Positions 45,873 through 54,320 of a stretch of DNA of 64,000 nucleotides are shown here, piece after piece (within the stretch, counting starts at the first letter, position 1; every line of letters starts with the position of its first letter). The stretch is from Algibacter mikhailovii. GTDB lineage: Bacteria; Bacteroidota; Bacteroidia; Flavobacteriales; Flavobacteriaceae. The stretch spans positions 1 to 64,000 of the forward strand of contig NZ_BMWZ01000003.1 in assembly GCF_014651495.1 (NCBI RefSeq), given 5' to 3'. The notes below the pieces were generated by a model that did not search any database, was not told the origin of the DNA, and worked only from the letters and a program-made list of their open reading frames with translations. The translations under genes and the position numbers were made by a program.

Positions 45873-46262
45873 TAATAATATTTTGTTTGGATTAAATATA
45901 TAAAATAACCATTGATTTAATGACTGTTATTCTAATTGTTTCATGAATTTACATTCTTAAGAATAAACTTAAACTTAGTTTTCAAACCTCTTTAATAATC
46001 AAACCATTAGAGTCAAAAGAATTATAAGGATTCTATTCGCAAAATCCTTAGTAATAACAAAGTTGACATGGTCCTTATTATTAGGATTACAACCCTCATT
46101 GAACACTTAAAACCATCTATTTCACAATCAGCACTACACGTTTAATTAACTAATTATCAGTTAATTAAAAATTAAAACCCTATCTATTCGATGAACTACA
46201 CGCCTAAACACATGATTTTTAATACATTCGTGACACCTATTTATGACTTTAACCTCAATTTT
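45873..46262. other. AT-rich intergenic region with several inverted repeats
   Basis: Between the divergent PPK2 and coiled-coil genes. TAAGGATT at 46025-46032 pairs with AATCCTTA at 46043-46050, and a related TCCTTATTATTAGGA follows at about 46074. A perfect 11-base inverted repeat, TTTAATTAACT at 46141-46151 and its complement at 46159-46169 with a 7-base spacer, sits just before the plus-strand gene. No RNA gene recognised. Confidence 0.45.
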
Positions 46263-47015
46263 ATGAAAAATGCTTTGCAATTTTTTTTCATCATAATCCC
46301 TATAATTATGGTAGGACAAACTAAGTGTGATGACGCCAACTCTTACCTTGTTAGTGCCTATTCTCATGTCAAGAATGCGTATGAATCTAACAATATTAGT
46401 CATTTAAAATATTACGCCAATCGCTCTTTAGAATCTTTTAAGCTATCAAGGGTGAACTTAAAAGACTGTAATTGTGATGAAGTTTTAGAATTAAATCAGA
46501 AGGGCATTGATATTCTAGCAAAGGTTGAGGCAACCACCACTTTTGAAGATGGTCGTTTCTTTGTCAATAGAGCCAGAAAAATTGGAAAAGAAACGGTTAT
46601 TGCATTAGATAAATGTTCCTTTTCAACAGCCTCAGAAATAGTAAAGAACCTTTCAGATCCAGACCACGAGACACTATCCGTGCTTAAACAAGAACAGATG
46701 AAACTTAATGAGCAACAGGAAGCTTTAAAGCGTCAAGAACAAGAAATAAAGATGAAACTAGCAAGACAAAAAGAAAAGGAATTATTGCTAAAAAAACAAC
46801 AACTAATTAGTTCTTATAAATTAGTAATTTCATCTAATATAGAAACTTATAACCAAACTTTAACGCTTTGTAGCTGTGATCATACCAAATTGATTACTCC
46901 AAAATTGACGGAAGATATTTCCACCAAAACTATTGATGCAATCAAAAGTTATTACACCAATAACTTAAAAGAATTGGCTTCTAATTATTTATCAGAGCTT
47001 AATATGTGCAACTAA
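46263..47015 (+). CDS. Secreted protein with a central coiled coil, unknown function
   Basis: I do not recognise the family. The frame opens at 46191, but a signal peptide (ALQFFFIIIPIIMVGQ) starts at the ATG at 46263, giving 250 residues. The mature N-terminal part is helical with six cysteines in all, including DCNCDE and CSCDHT. Residues about 140-185 (KQEQMKLNEQQEALKRQEQE and onward) form a charged coiled coil. It may be a periplasmic or surface helical protein. Possible regulation by the 46141-46169 palindrome. Confidence 0.6.
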   Translation: MKNALQFFFIIIPIIMVGQTKCDDANSYLVSAYSHVKNAYESNNISHLKYYANRSLESFKLSRVNLKDCNCDEVLELNQKGIDILAKVEATTTFEDGRFFVNRARKIGKETVIALDKCSFSTASEIVKNLSDPDHETLSVLKQEQMKLNEQQEALKRQEQEIKMKLARQKEKELLLKKQQLISSYKLVISSNIETYNQTLTLCSCDHTKLITPKLTEDISTKTIDAIKSYYTNNLKELASNYLSELNMCN

Positions 47016-47022
47016 TCAAAGC

Positions 47023-47049
47023 TTGGTTATTCATCTAAGACCTAACCAA
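47023..47049. terminator. Weak inverted repeat between convergent genes
   Basis: TTGGTTA at 47023-47029 and TAACCAA at 47043-47049 with a 13-base loop, in the 51-base gap between the coiled-coil gene and the response regulator. No T-run, so its role as a terminator is uncertain. Confidence 0.3.
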
Positions 47050-47066
47050 ATTAAAACAATCTTCTG

Positions 47067-48230
47067 TTACTTACTCGCAAATAGCTTAACATCCTGTTCA
47101 CTAACCTCACTCCCACCAAGAATTATTAGGCGTTCTATAACATTACGCAGTTCGCGAATATTACCAGTCCAATCATATTCTTGAAGTAACTTAACAGCTT
47201 TACTTGTGAATTCCTTCTTCACAACACCTTGTTCATCAGCTATTTTCTTAGAAAAGTGAGCTATTAATAACGGAATATCATCTCGTCTATCATTCAATGC
47301 AGGCACTTTAACAAGTATTACTGCTAATCTATGATATAAGTCTTCTCGAAACCTACCTTCTGCAATCTCCTTTTTTAAATTCTTATTTGTCGCGGCTATA
47401 ACGCGCACATCCACCTTTATATCTCGATCACTTCCCACACGTTGAATTCTATTTTCTTGTAGAGCTCTAAGCACTTTTGCTTGAGCAGATAAGCTCATAT
47501 CCCCTATTTCATCTAAAAATAAAGTCCCCTTATTTGCCGCCTCAAATTTTCCAGCTCTATCTTTATTGGCACTAGTAAAAGCGCCTTTGACATGACCAAA
47601 GAGTTCACTTTCGATAAGTTCACTGGGAATAGCTGCACAGTTAACTTCAATTAAATTAGCCTTTGCTCTATGGCTTTTTTCGTGTAACCAATGGGCAACA
47701 AGCTCTTTCCCTGTACCATTTGGCCCAGTAATTAACACACGTGCATCTGTGGGCGCCACCTTATCAATAATATCCTTTATTTGAGCAATGGCTTCACTCT
47801 CGCCAATCATTTCGTACTTCTTGCTTACCTTTTTCTTAAGAATTTTATTTTCTACAACTAATTCTTTCCTATCTAAGGCGTTTCTAACGGTATTCAATAA
47901 ACGGTTTAAATCTGGCGGTTTAGATATGTAATCGAAGGCACCAAGGCGCATGGTATTTACAGCGGTATCTAAATCACCATGACCAGATATCATAACAATT
48001 GGGGTTTCTGGTTTAATCTTTTTAACAGCCTCAAGAACCTCAACTCCATCCATTTTGGGCATTTTAATATCACATAGAACCAAATCAAAATCATCCTTTT
48101 TAATTTTCTCGATCCCTACTAAACCATCTTCTGCTTCTTGAACCTTATAGGCTTCATTTTCTTCCGATAGGATTTTTACAAGCACACGCCTTATGGCTGC
48201 TTCATCTTCAATTACTAAAATTTTTGACAT
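47067..48230 (-). CDS. Sigma-54-dependent response regulator lacking a DNA-binding domain
   Basis: NtrC-type regulator. Residues 1-120 are a receiver domain with phospho-acceptor D54 (LVLCDIKMPKMDG) and K105. Residues about 142-370 are an AAA+ sigma-54 activator domain: Walker A GPNGTGKE (170-177), the sigma-54 loop GAFTSA (217-222) instead of GAFTGA, Walker B GTLFLDEIGDM, and the sensor segments ATNKNL and GNIRELRNVIERL. The chain stops at residue 387, just after the AAA+ lid, so the usual C-terminal Fis-type helix-turn-helix is absent. It would activate from solution or through a partner. Last gene of a five-gene operon, 1 base after the DUF6268 gene. Confidence 0.92.
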   Translation of the reverse strand: MSKILVIEDEAAIRRVLVKILSEENEAYKVQEAEDGLVGIEKIKKDDFDLVLCDIKMPKMDGVEVLEAVKKIKPETPIVMISGHGDLDTAVNTMRLGAFDYISKPPDLNRLLNTVRNALDRKELVVENKILKKKVSKKYEMIGESEAIAQIKDIIDKVAPTDARVLITGPNGTGKELVAHWLHEKSHRAKANLIEVNCAAIPSELIESELFGHVKGAFTSANKDRAGKFEAANKGTLFLDEIGDMSLSAQAKVLRALQENRIQRVGSDRDIKVDVRVIAATNKNLKKEIAEGRFREDLYHRLAVILVKVPALNDRRDDIPLLIAHFSKKIADEQGVVKKEFTSKAVKLLQEYDWTGNIRELRNVIERLIILGGSEVSEQDVKLFASK

Positions 48231-48231
48231 A

Positions 48232-49116
48232 TTATATTTTAAATTTAAGTCCCGTTCTTAAATAAAACGCATTCACATCGTTTAACCTAAAAACTTCATC
48301 TCTATTTTTATTTCTTAAAACATTATTGAGCCTAAATGTAAACCCGGTATACATATAAGCTGCTAAATGTTCTGTAAAGCAATATTCATACCCAACTCCC
48401 CCCACAACAACAGATAATGAAATATATTCTGAATCTTGTCCATTTATCGTCGGTGGATCTTGTAAATGTGCCATATATCCATCAAGACCAACAAACGCCT
48501 GAATATTACTTTTTTCACTAAACGTATATTTAATATTGGATTTAGGAATCCCGGCATTATAGCTCCATGATTCATTAATTAGTCTTGTATAACTCACAAA
48601 AGGTAAAGGAAAAGGTAACCCTGTTGTAGCATTATACGTAAGACCTATAATAAGCCGGTATGGATGTTCAAGACTGGAATCGTTTATTCGGTTATCGATT
48701 AAAAATACACCACCATTAATAAAATAATCATCAGCAGTTAAAGGGCTTGTTAATGTAGAGGCAATCCTTGGATTAAACTGAATGCCTGCCCGCCATTTTT
48801 CATTCCATTTAAAAGTATAACCAAAATTCAAGTCTATCACATGAATTCTATCCAATTTTGAGGTTTCAAACGGATAGTCATCTTCTAAATTGAGAATAAT
48901 ACTATTATATTCGCCACCAACTATTAAGTACTTGTCTTTTTTGAGCTTTATGGGATAATTTAAAATAGCTCTAAATCGCGTATACTGATCCTCAGATTTA
49001 CTTGCTGGAATAAAGGAATATTCCAATCTTGCTAAGTCTGTAATTTGTGCCTGACCATAGTATAAACAAAAAAAGAGAACCCAAACCATTGTTCCCTTGT
49101 TTTTCTGTTTTACCAT
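48232..49116 (-). CDS. DUF6268-like outer-membrane beta-barrel protein
   Basis: A 294-residue protein with an N-terminal hydrophobic start (WVLFFCLYYGQAQ) and a mature part of alternating hydrophobic and polar strands (YSFIPASKSEDQYTRFRAIL, GIQFNPRIASTLTS, LIIGLTYNATTG, VGYEYCFTEHLAAYMYTGF) ending in an aromatic strand FYLRTGLKFKI, as in outer-membrane barrels. It looks like the DUF6268 family found in flavobacteria. Gene lies between the MscS channel and the sigma-54 regulator in a tight operon. Function unknown. Confidence 0.65.
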   Translation of the reverse strand: MVKQKNKGTMVWVLFFCLYYGQAQITDLARLEYSFIPASKSEDQYTRFRAILNYPIKLKKDKYLIVGGEYNSIILNLEDDYPFETSKLDRIHVIDLNFGYTFKWNEKWRAGIQFNPRIASTLTSPLTADDYFINGGVFLIDNRINDSSLEHPYRLIIGLTYNATTGLPFPLPFVSYTRLINESWSYNAGIPKSNIKYTFSEKSNIQAFVGLDGYMAHLQDPPTINGQDSEYISLSVVVGGVGYEYCFTEHLAAYMYTGFTFRLNNVLRNKNRDEVFRLNDVNAFYLRTGLKFKI

Positions 49117-49142
49117 AATGATGACGTACCTTTTAACTTATT

Positions 49143-50075
49143 CTACTCTTGATTTGGAATAATATGAATATCCCTTTGAGGAAAAGGAATACTTACTTGA
49201 TGCTCTCTAAATAATTTGTCTATTTCAAAACGCACATCACTCTTGGGAAATTGTGCTTTAAAGCTATCATTAATGGTGAATACCAATTTAAAATCTAACG
49301 AACTATCTCCAAAATCAGTAAATATCACCGTTGGTTCTGGTGTACTTAATACATCTGGATGTGTACTAGCCGCCTGTAAAAGTAGTTTTCTTACTAACTG
49401 GACATCACTACCATAAGCTACGCCAACCGTTACAGACTCTCTTGTGGTTGTACCATTTTGAGTCCAATTAAACAGCATATTAGTTAAATAGAAATGATTT
49501 GGAATAACCAAAACTCGATTATCTATGGTTACCGCCCGAGTTGTTCTTAACTTTATTTCAATGACACGACCCACTTTCCCGTCTATCTCAATAATATCTC
49601 CCACTTGTACTGACTGATCAACAAGAATAAAAATACCCGAGATAATATCTTGAAAAAGTGTTTGCAGTGCCAGACCTATACCAATAAGTAAAGCCGCAGA
49701 TGCCGCAAAAATGGCGGTAATATTAATTCCGGCAGAATCTAAGACGATTAACAAAACAATGAGATAAATAACCCATCTCACAAAGGAAAAAACGGTATTA
49801 AACTTCGCCTTATCTTCACCAGGCATTTTTCTTGTTACCAATCGTTTTACCCATCTTAGAACGTAGGTAGTTGCCATTAAAACAAGAGCAACCAACAAAA
49901 CGTACTTTACTCTTAGTTCAATATCGTGGGCTTCGTTACCAACCCCATAATTAAAGTCAATGATCTTATATTCTAGAAAATTTACAAACTTTTCCCAGAA
50001 TGAACTTTCGGTAATAGCATCACTTACCTTATCTACATGATTTTCTATTTTTCCTTCTGAATTCTGTTTTTGCAT
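49143..50075 (-). CDS. MscS-type mechanosensitive ion channel
   Basis: A 310-residue small-conductance channel protein. TM helices near 50-70, 90-110 and a pore helix about 120-145 rich in Ala and Gly (FAASAALLIGIGLALQTLFQ), then the conserved beta-domain start IISGIFILVDQSVQVGDIIEIDGKVGRV and a C-terminal cytoplasmic cage with FPQRDIHI at the end. It relieves turgor on hypo-osmotic shock. In operon with ABC transporter and barrel genes, 26 bases before the DUF6268 gene. Confidence 0.92.
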   Translation of the reverse strand: MQKQNSEGKIENHVDKVSDAITESSFWEKFVNFLEYKIIDFNYGVGNEAHDIELRVKYVLLVALVLMATTYVLRWVKRLVTRKMPGEDKAKFNTVFSFVRWVIYLIVLLIVLDSAGINITAIFAASAALLIGIGLALQTLFQDIISGIFILVDQSVQVGDIIEIDGKVGRVIEIKLRTTRAVTIDNRVLVIPNHFYLTNMLFNWTQNGTTTRESVTVGVAYGSDVQLVRKLLLQAASTHPDVLSTPEPTVIFTDFGDSSLDFKLVFTINDSFKAQFPKSDVRFEIDKLFREHQVSIPFPQRDIHIIPNQE

Positions 50076-50076
50076 G

Positions 50077-51390
50077 CTAGTACTTAATCCATTTTATTAA
50101 CTCTTTATAGCTTGGTTTTTTACCATACATTAATATCCCTACGCGGTAAATTTTTGCAGCAAACCAAACAGTTACTATAAAAGTACCAATTAAAAGTAAT
50201 AGTGACACTATTTGCTGCCATAAAGGTACGCCAAAGGGTATGCGCATAAGCATTACAACTGGCGATGTTAAAGGAATAAAAGAAAATATTGTAGAAACCG
50301 TGCCATGGGGGTCTTCAATTACTGTGAAAACTCCTATATATACAGCTAATACTAGTGGCATAATAATTGGCATCATAAACTGCTGGGTGTCAGTCTCATT
50401 ATCGACAGCCGCTCCAATAGCCGCATAAAAAGAACTGTAGAGTAAATAGCCGCCAATAAAAAACAAAATAAAGGCTATTACTAAATTCACTAAGGGTAAG
50501 CTAAAAAAAGCATTTGCAGCATTCTGAATTTGAGCATTAATCTCTGGATTTTCCATAGCCTGATTAACGATTTCCCTTTGTGGGGTCTGCAATTCAGTCA
50601 TATCAACACCAAAAAAAATAGAAGTTAATGAAACTAAAACACCTCCCAAAATAAGCCATATGACAAACTGTGTAATTCCAGCTAACGAAGTCCCTATAAT
50701 TTTCCCGAGCATTAATTGAATAGGCTTTACTGAAGAAATGATAACCTCAATAATTCTGCTGGTCTTTTCTTCGATAACACTTCGCATTATCATGTTACCA
50801 TAAATAATAATAAACATGAATAATAAATAGCCCGCTGCACCGCCAAAAATAAGTTTAATAACACTATCAACTTTTGAGGTCTTTTCCCCTTCAAAACTTT
50901 CTTGCAAGATATCAACCCTAATTTTTGATGCATTAATCATATCTATATCTACCCCTTTCCGCTTAAGGTTTAAATTAGTAAGTCTTTTTTCTAGTCTGCG
51001 CTCTAAGTCAGTTATAAACCCAAGTGAAGGCGCCTCTTTAGAATAAAATGAAATAGTATTCTCATCATCCTCTGTGCTCACATTTAAGGAAATATGCAAT
51101 AAACCGGTTCCATCTGTTTCATTGACTAATTTTTTAGCATCCTGCAGTGACATGTGCTCCAGAATATTATAATGCGTATGCTCCGTATTATTAAACATAT
51201 CCTGAACCAGACCTGTTTCATCTAAAACCGTAACAACTCTGATTTTATCCTTATTCAATTGAGACAAATAAGCAACTAGAGCAATAAGTCCCATAAAAAT
51301 TATCGGGCTTAAAAACGTCATAATTATGAACGACTTATTCCTAACCTTAGTAAGGTATTCTCTTTTTATTATTAGAGGTAAATGATTCAT
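50077..51390 (-). CDS. ABC-2 transporter permease (NatB-like)
   Basis: A 437-residue permease: first helix KSFIIMTFLSPIIFMGLIAL near 19-38, a large periplasmic domain (about 45-180) and five to six helices after 180 (YLLFMFIIIYGNMIMRSVIEEKTSRIIEV). The motif EEKTSRIIEVIISSVKP is typical of the sodium-exporter NatB/YhaP family. The ATPase gene directly precedes it (adjacent stop and start). Probably exports ions or small amphiphiles; substrate unproven. Confidence 0.88.
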   Translation of the reverse strand: MNHLPLIIKREYLTKVRNKSFIIMTFLSPIIFMGLIALVAYLSQLNKDKIRVVTVLDETGLVQDMFNNTEHTHYNILEHMSLQDAKKLVNETDGTGLLHISLNVSTEDDENTISFYSKEAPSLGFITDLERRLEKRLTNLNLKRKGVDIDMINASKIRVDILQESFEGEKTSKVDSVIKLIFGGAAGYLLFMFIIIYGNMIMRSVIEEKTSRIIEVIISSVKPIQLMLGKIIGTSLAGITQFVIWLILGGVLVSLTSIFFGVDMTELQTPQREIVNQAMENPEINAQIQNAANAFFSLPLVNLVIAFILFFIGGYLLYSSFYAAIGAAVDNETDTQQFMMPIIMPLVLAVYIGVFTVIEDPHGTVSTIFSFIPLTSPVVMLMRIPFGVPLWQQIVSLLLLIGTFIVTVWFAAKIYRVGILMYGKKPSYKELIKWIKY

Positions 51391-52320
51391 TTAATTATTC
51401 TTTACAGTTTGAATAAAAATATCGTTCACGCTAGGTATTAATTCAACAAAGTGAGACACCGTAGCTTTTGAGGTTAAATAATTTAATAAGGCATTTGGGT
51501 TCTCATCTTGATCTAGTTTGATATTAAGTTTTAATTCATTTTCTAAAGTTTTAAAATGAGCATTAGAAACACTAAATTTCTCAGCTATATCTTGTTTCAA
51601 TACGTCATGATTCTCACTTCTTAAACCAACTTCAAACGTATTTATTTTATAGGCACGTTTTACATCAACAAGCTTTCCATCAAGTATTTTATTGGACTTA
51701 TGAATAAGCGCAATATCATCACACAATTCCTCAACGGATTCCATACGGTGTGTTGAAAAAATGACTGTAGCGCCAAGGTCTCTTAAGCGCAAAATTTCAT
51801 CTTTAATTAAATTGGCATTTATTGGATCAAAACCAGAGAAAGGCTCATCAAAAATGAGCAACTTAGGTTCATGAAGAACAGTGACTACAAACTGTATTTT
51901 CTGGGCCATACCCTTAGAAAGTTCCTGAATTTTTTTGTTCCACCAATCGCCAATATCAAGGCGATCAAACCAAAATTTCAATCTACTGTTAGCCTCTGTC
52001 TTACTTAATCCTTTTAATTGCGCTAAGTACAATGCTTGCTCTCCAACTTTCATTGATTTATACAAACCGCGTTCCTCGGGCAAGTAACCAATATCTTTAA
52101 TGTGCATTGGGCTTAGAAAATCTCCATCCAAATGCACCGTACCTGAATCAGGCATGGTAATTTGATTAATAATGCGTATTAACGTAGTTTTCCCTGCGCC
52201 ATTAGGGCCAAGCAACCCAAATATACTGCCTTTTGGTACTGCAATTGAAACTTCATTTAAGGCCTTATACTCTCCAAAATGTTTCGAAACCTTATTAACC
52301 TCTAGTAAATTATTCATCAT
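51391..52320 (-). CDS. ABC transporter ATP-binding protein (NatA-like)
   Basis: 309 residues. Walker A GPNGAGKTT at 38-46, signature ELSKGMAQKIQ near 142, Walker B LLIFDEPFSGFDP near 162, and the D-loop/switch in FSTHRMESVEEL. A C-terminal 90-residue domain is of the DUF4162 type common in NatA-like ATPases. It is the first gene of the five-gene operon; ATG at 52320 or 52317 (M2) both possible. Upstream region carries a promoter-like box and hairpins that could govern the operon or a small RNA. Confidence 0.9.
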   Translation of the reverse strand: MMNNLLEVNKVSKHFGEYKALNEVSIAVPKGSIFGLLGPNGAGKTTLIRIINQITMPDSGTVHLDGDFLSPMHIKDIGYLPEERGLYKSMKVGEQALYLAQLKGLSKTEANSRLKFWFDRLDIGDWWNKKIQELSKGMAQKIQFVVTVLHEPKLLIFDEPFSGFDPINANLIKDEILRLRDLGATVIFSTHRMESVEELCDDIALIHKSNKILDGKLVDVKRAYKINTFEVGLRSENHDVLKQDIAEKFSVSNAHFKTLENELKLNIKLDQDENPNALLNYLTSKATVSHFVELIPSVNDIFIQTVKNN

Positions 52321-52426
52321 TGCTTAGTTGAAAAAAGTAACACATGTAATTTTTGCTAAGTAACACTTTTAGTATAACATATGAATTTCTTGTTACAATT
52401 TTTTGTGTAAAATATTCATAAAAACA

Positions 52427-52516
52427 AAACCCACCCTCAAAAAAATTAAGGATGGGAAAAAAATTGCTATGAAAAAGAAAAATTATCACTAAAAGAATTA
52501 GTGATAGTCAAATATA
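52427..52516 (-). ncRNA. Possible small RNA or attenuated leader upstream of the ABC operon
   Basis: On the minus strand, TATATTTG at 52516-52509 (with TTG about 22 bases upstream) is followed at once by a perfect 9-base hairpin (arms TATCACTAA and TTAGTGATA, 5-base loop, 52506-52484). About 30 bases on there is a terminator-like stem, CCCATCCT with AGGGTGGG (one mismatch, 52456-52430) followed by TTTTGTTTT. The arrangement predicts a transcript of about 75-80 bases starting near 52503. It could equally be a 5' leader with premature termination ahead of the ABC genes. Confidence 0.3.
52430..52456 (-). terminator. Terminator-like stem upstream of the ABC operon
   Basis: Minus strand stem with arms CCCATCCT and AGGGTGGG (one C-A mismatch) and an 11-base loop, then a T-rich tail. 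Confidence 0.4.
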
Positions 52517-52541
52517 GTTTTTTTTTCAATACTAATAGCAA
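52509..52541 (-). promoter_or_regulatory. Promoter-like element upstream of the ABC operon
   Basis: Minus-strand TTG at 52541-52539, a 22-base spacer, then TATATTTG at 52516-52509. Faces the ABC ATPase gene about 190 bases away. Confidence 0.45.
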
Positions 52542-52568
52542 AACTATTAGAATTCTTAGTCGATATAT

Positions 52569-52595
52569 CAAAAAAAATCCGCATAAAAAGCGGAT
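52569..52595 (-). terminator. Terminator of grpE-dnaJ
   Basis: Minus-strand ATCCGC and GCGGAT arms around a 7-base loop, followed by an eight-base T-run, starting 23 bases after the dnaJ stop. Confidence 0.7.
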
Positions 52596-52618
52596 TTCTT
52601 AATTTTATTATGTTCTTT

Positions 52619-53722
52619 TTAAGAAAACATATCTTTTACCTTCTCAAAGAAAGACTTATCAGAACTTTCAGGTCTTGGTGCAAAATGCTCATCGTCTTTC
52701 ATAGCTTCAAAAAATTCTTTTTGTTGCTTATTTAATGTTTTAGGTGTCCAGACATTAACATGTACTAGTAAATCTCCTTTACCATAGCCATTAATACTAG
52801 GTATTCCTTTACCTCGTAAACGCAGTATTTTTCCAGATTGTACTCCGGCCTCAACCTTGATTCGTACTTTTCCTGTTACAGTATCAATTTCTTTTGATGT
52901 TCCTAATACGGCATCAGGGAAACTCACGTATAAATCATAATGTAAATTATCGCCTTCACGTTGCAAAGAATCATGATCAACTTCCTCAATAACCACAATT
53001 AAATCACCAGAAATCCCATTTCCAGGAGCCTCATTACCTTTACCTGAAACTTTGAGTTGCATACCATCAACTACACCAGCAGGTATTTTTATGGATACCG
53101 TTTCCTCTGAAACTTTTAACCCTTGGCTATCAGCATCTTTCGGTTTTTTATCAATACTTTGTCCTGCACCGCCACATGCATTACAAGGAGCCGACGTCTG
53201 CATTCTACCCAAAATAGTATTTGCTATTCTTGTAACCTGGCCACTACCGTTACAAGTTGAACAGGTTTTATATGTAGTTCCAGGCGCTTGTACTTTACGT
53301 TTAACTTTAACCTTTTTCTCTACACCATTTGCTATTTCATCTAAAGTTAATTTAACACGTATCCGAAGGTTACTTCCCTTTGCACGACGTTGACCTGCGC
53401 CACCGCCAAAACCAGAAAAGCCACCACCAAAAATATCACCAAATTGACTAAAGATGTCATCCATGTTCATACCGCCACCCCCAAAGCCGCCGCCGTTTTC
53501 AAAAGCTTGATGACCATATTGATCATAGCGCGCTTTCTTATTGTCATCACTCAATATTTCATAAGCTTCTGCCGCTTCTTTAAAATTAGCTTCAGCCTCC
53601 TTATTGTCAGGATTTTTATCAGGATGAAATTCTATCGCCTTCTTTCTGTAAGCTTTCTTTATTTCAGAAGCACTTGCTCCTTTATTAATTCCTAATACTT
53701 CGTAATAATCTCTCTTAGCCAT
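52619..53722 (-). CDS. dnaJ: Chaperone DnaJ with a reduced zinc region
   Basis: Co-chaperone that stimulates DnaK ATPase. 367 residues: J domain with HPD at 33-35, Gly/Phe-rich region about 76-112, and two C-terminal substrate-binding domains ([43 protein letters not shown]). Full-length DnaJ has four CxxCxGxG motifs; here only CSTCNGSG (154-161) and CNACGGAG (180-187) exist. By position they are motifs 2 and 3, which form the second zinc site, so the first site (motifs 1 and 4) is missing. Neighbour grpE is 9 bases upstream in the same operon. Confidence 0.95.
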   Translation of the reverse strand: MAKRDYYEVLGINKGASASEIKKAYRKKAIEFHPDKNPDNKEAEANFKEAAEAYEILSDDNKKARYDQYGHQAFENGGGFGGGGMNMDDIFSQFGDIFGGGFSGFGGGAGQRRAKGSNLRIRVKLTLDEIANGVEKKVKVKRKVQAPGTTYKTCSTCNGSGQVTRIANTILGRMQTSAPCNACGGAGQSIDKKPKDADSQGLKVSEETVSIKIPAGVVDGMQLKVSGKGNEAPGNGISGDLIVVIEEVDHDSLQREGDNLHYDLYVSFPDAVLGTSKEIDTVTGKVRIKVEAGVQSGKILRLRGKGIPSINGYGKGDLLVHVNVWTPKTLNKQQKEFFEAMKDDEHFAPRPESSDKSFFEKVKDMFS

Positions 53723-53731
53723 ACTTTCTAA

Positions 53732-54268
53732 TTATTGTCCGATAACAACTTTTGGGAAACGAATAATTTTTTCACCTAATACATATCCTTTTTCAACGAT
53801 ATCAATGATTTTTCCTTTCAGGTCTTCTGTAGGTGCTGGAATTTGTGTTATCGCCTCATGCTTGTCTGCATCAAAAACATCGCCTTTTTCTACTTCCATT
53901 GGCTTCAAGCCTTCTTTTTCTAGAGTACTTACCAATTTTTGATATATTAATAACACTCCTTTTCTTAACTCCTCTGCTTCTTTGTCATCTTCAATGTGAC
54001 TTAAGGCGCGTTCAAAATCATCAAGAACAGGAAGTAATGTTTTCATTACACCTTCACTTGCCGTTGCAAATAATTCAATACGTTCTTTTGATGTCCGTCT
54101 TTTATAATTTTCAAACTCTGCGAATAAACGTAAAAACTTGTCCTTCTCTTGTTTTACTTCTTCCTGTAGTTTTTCTTCTACGGTCTGCTCTTCAACTTCA
54201 ACTGCTTCATTTGGCGCAACTTCAACTTGTTCGCTTTCCACTGTATTTTCTTTATCTTTTTTACTCAT
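53732..54268 (-). CDS. grpE: Nucleotide exchange factor GrpE
   Basis: Releases ADP from DnaK. 178 residues: an acidic N-terminal tail (about 1-45), a long dimerising coiled coil containing KDKFLRLFAEFENYKRRTSKE, then a four-helix bundle and C-terminal beta domain (EGLKPMEVEKGDVFDADKHEAI, LGEKIIRFPKVVIG). Length usual. First gene of the grpE-dnaJ pair; dnaK is not in the window. The promoter region contains a palindrome over the -7 box. Confidence 0.95.
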   Translation of the reverse strand: MSKKDKENTVESEQVEVAPNEAVEVEEQTVEEKLQEEVKQEKDKFLRLFAEFENYKRRTSKERIELFATASEGVMKTLLPVLDDFERALSHIEDDKEAEELRKGVLLIYQKLVSTLEKEGLKPMEVEKGDVFDADKHEAITQIPAPTEDLKGKIIDIVEKGYVLGEKIIRFPKVVIGQ

Positions 54269-54301
54269 CGTAAATTCAATTTTTCAATCCTAAAATTTAA
54301 G

Positions 54302-54320
54302 TTGGCAAAAGTACTGCCAA
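54302..54320 (-). promoter_or_regulatory. grpE promoter with palindromic operator candidate
   Basis: TTGGCA at 54302-54307 and TGCCAA at 54315-54320 form a perfect 6-base inverted repeat with a 7-base spacer, and the minus-strand -7 box TACTTTTG (54313-54306) lies inside it. A direct repeat of ATGTCAT (54331-54337 and 54339-54345) covers the -33 region. This is not the CIRCE element (TTAGCACTC-N9-GAGTGCTAA). A bound repressor would block the promoter. Confidence 0.45.

Larger units (their letters stand above)
52321..52618. other. Regulatory interval between dnaJ and the ABC operon
   Basis: Contains, in minus-strand order, the dnaJ terminator, a promoter-like TATATTTG, a perfect hairpin and a second terminator-like hairpin; details are given separately. 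Confidence 0.5.

Noticed and set aside
53833-54273. 146-codon plus-strand frame opposite grpE
   Set aside because: Leucine-rich artefact of the antisense of acidic and lysine codons in grpE.
54302-54320. CIRCE heat-shock element in front of grpE
   Set aside because: The inverted repeat has different arms and spacer length from CIRCE.
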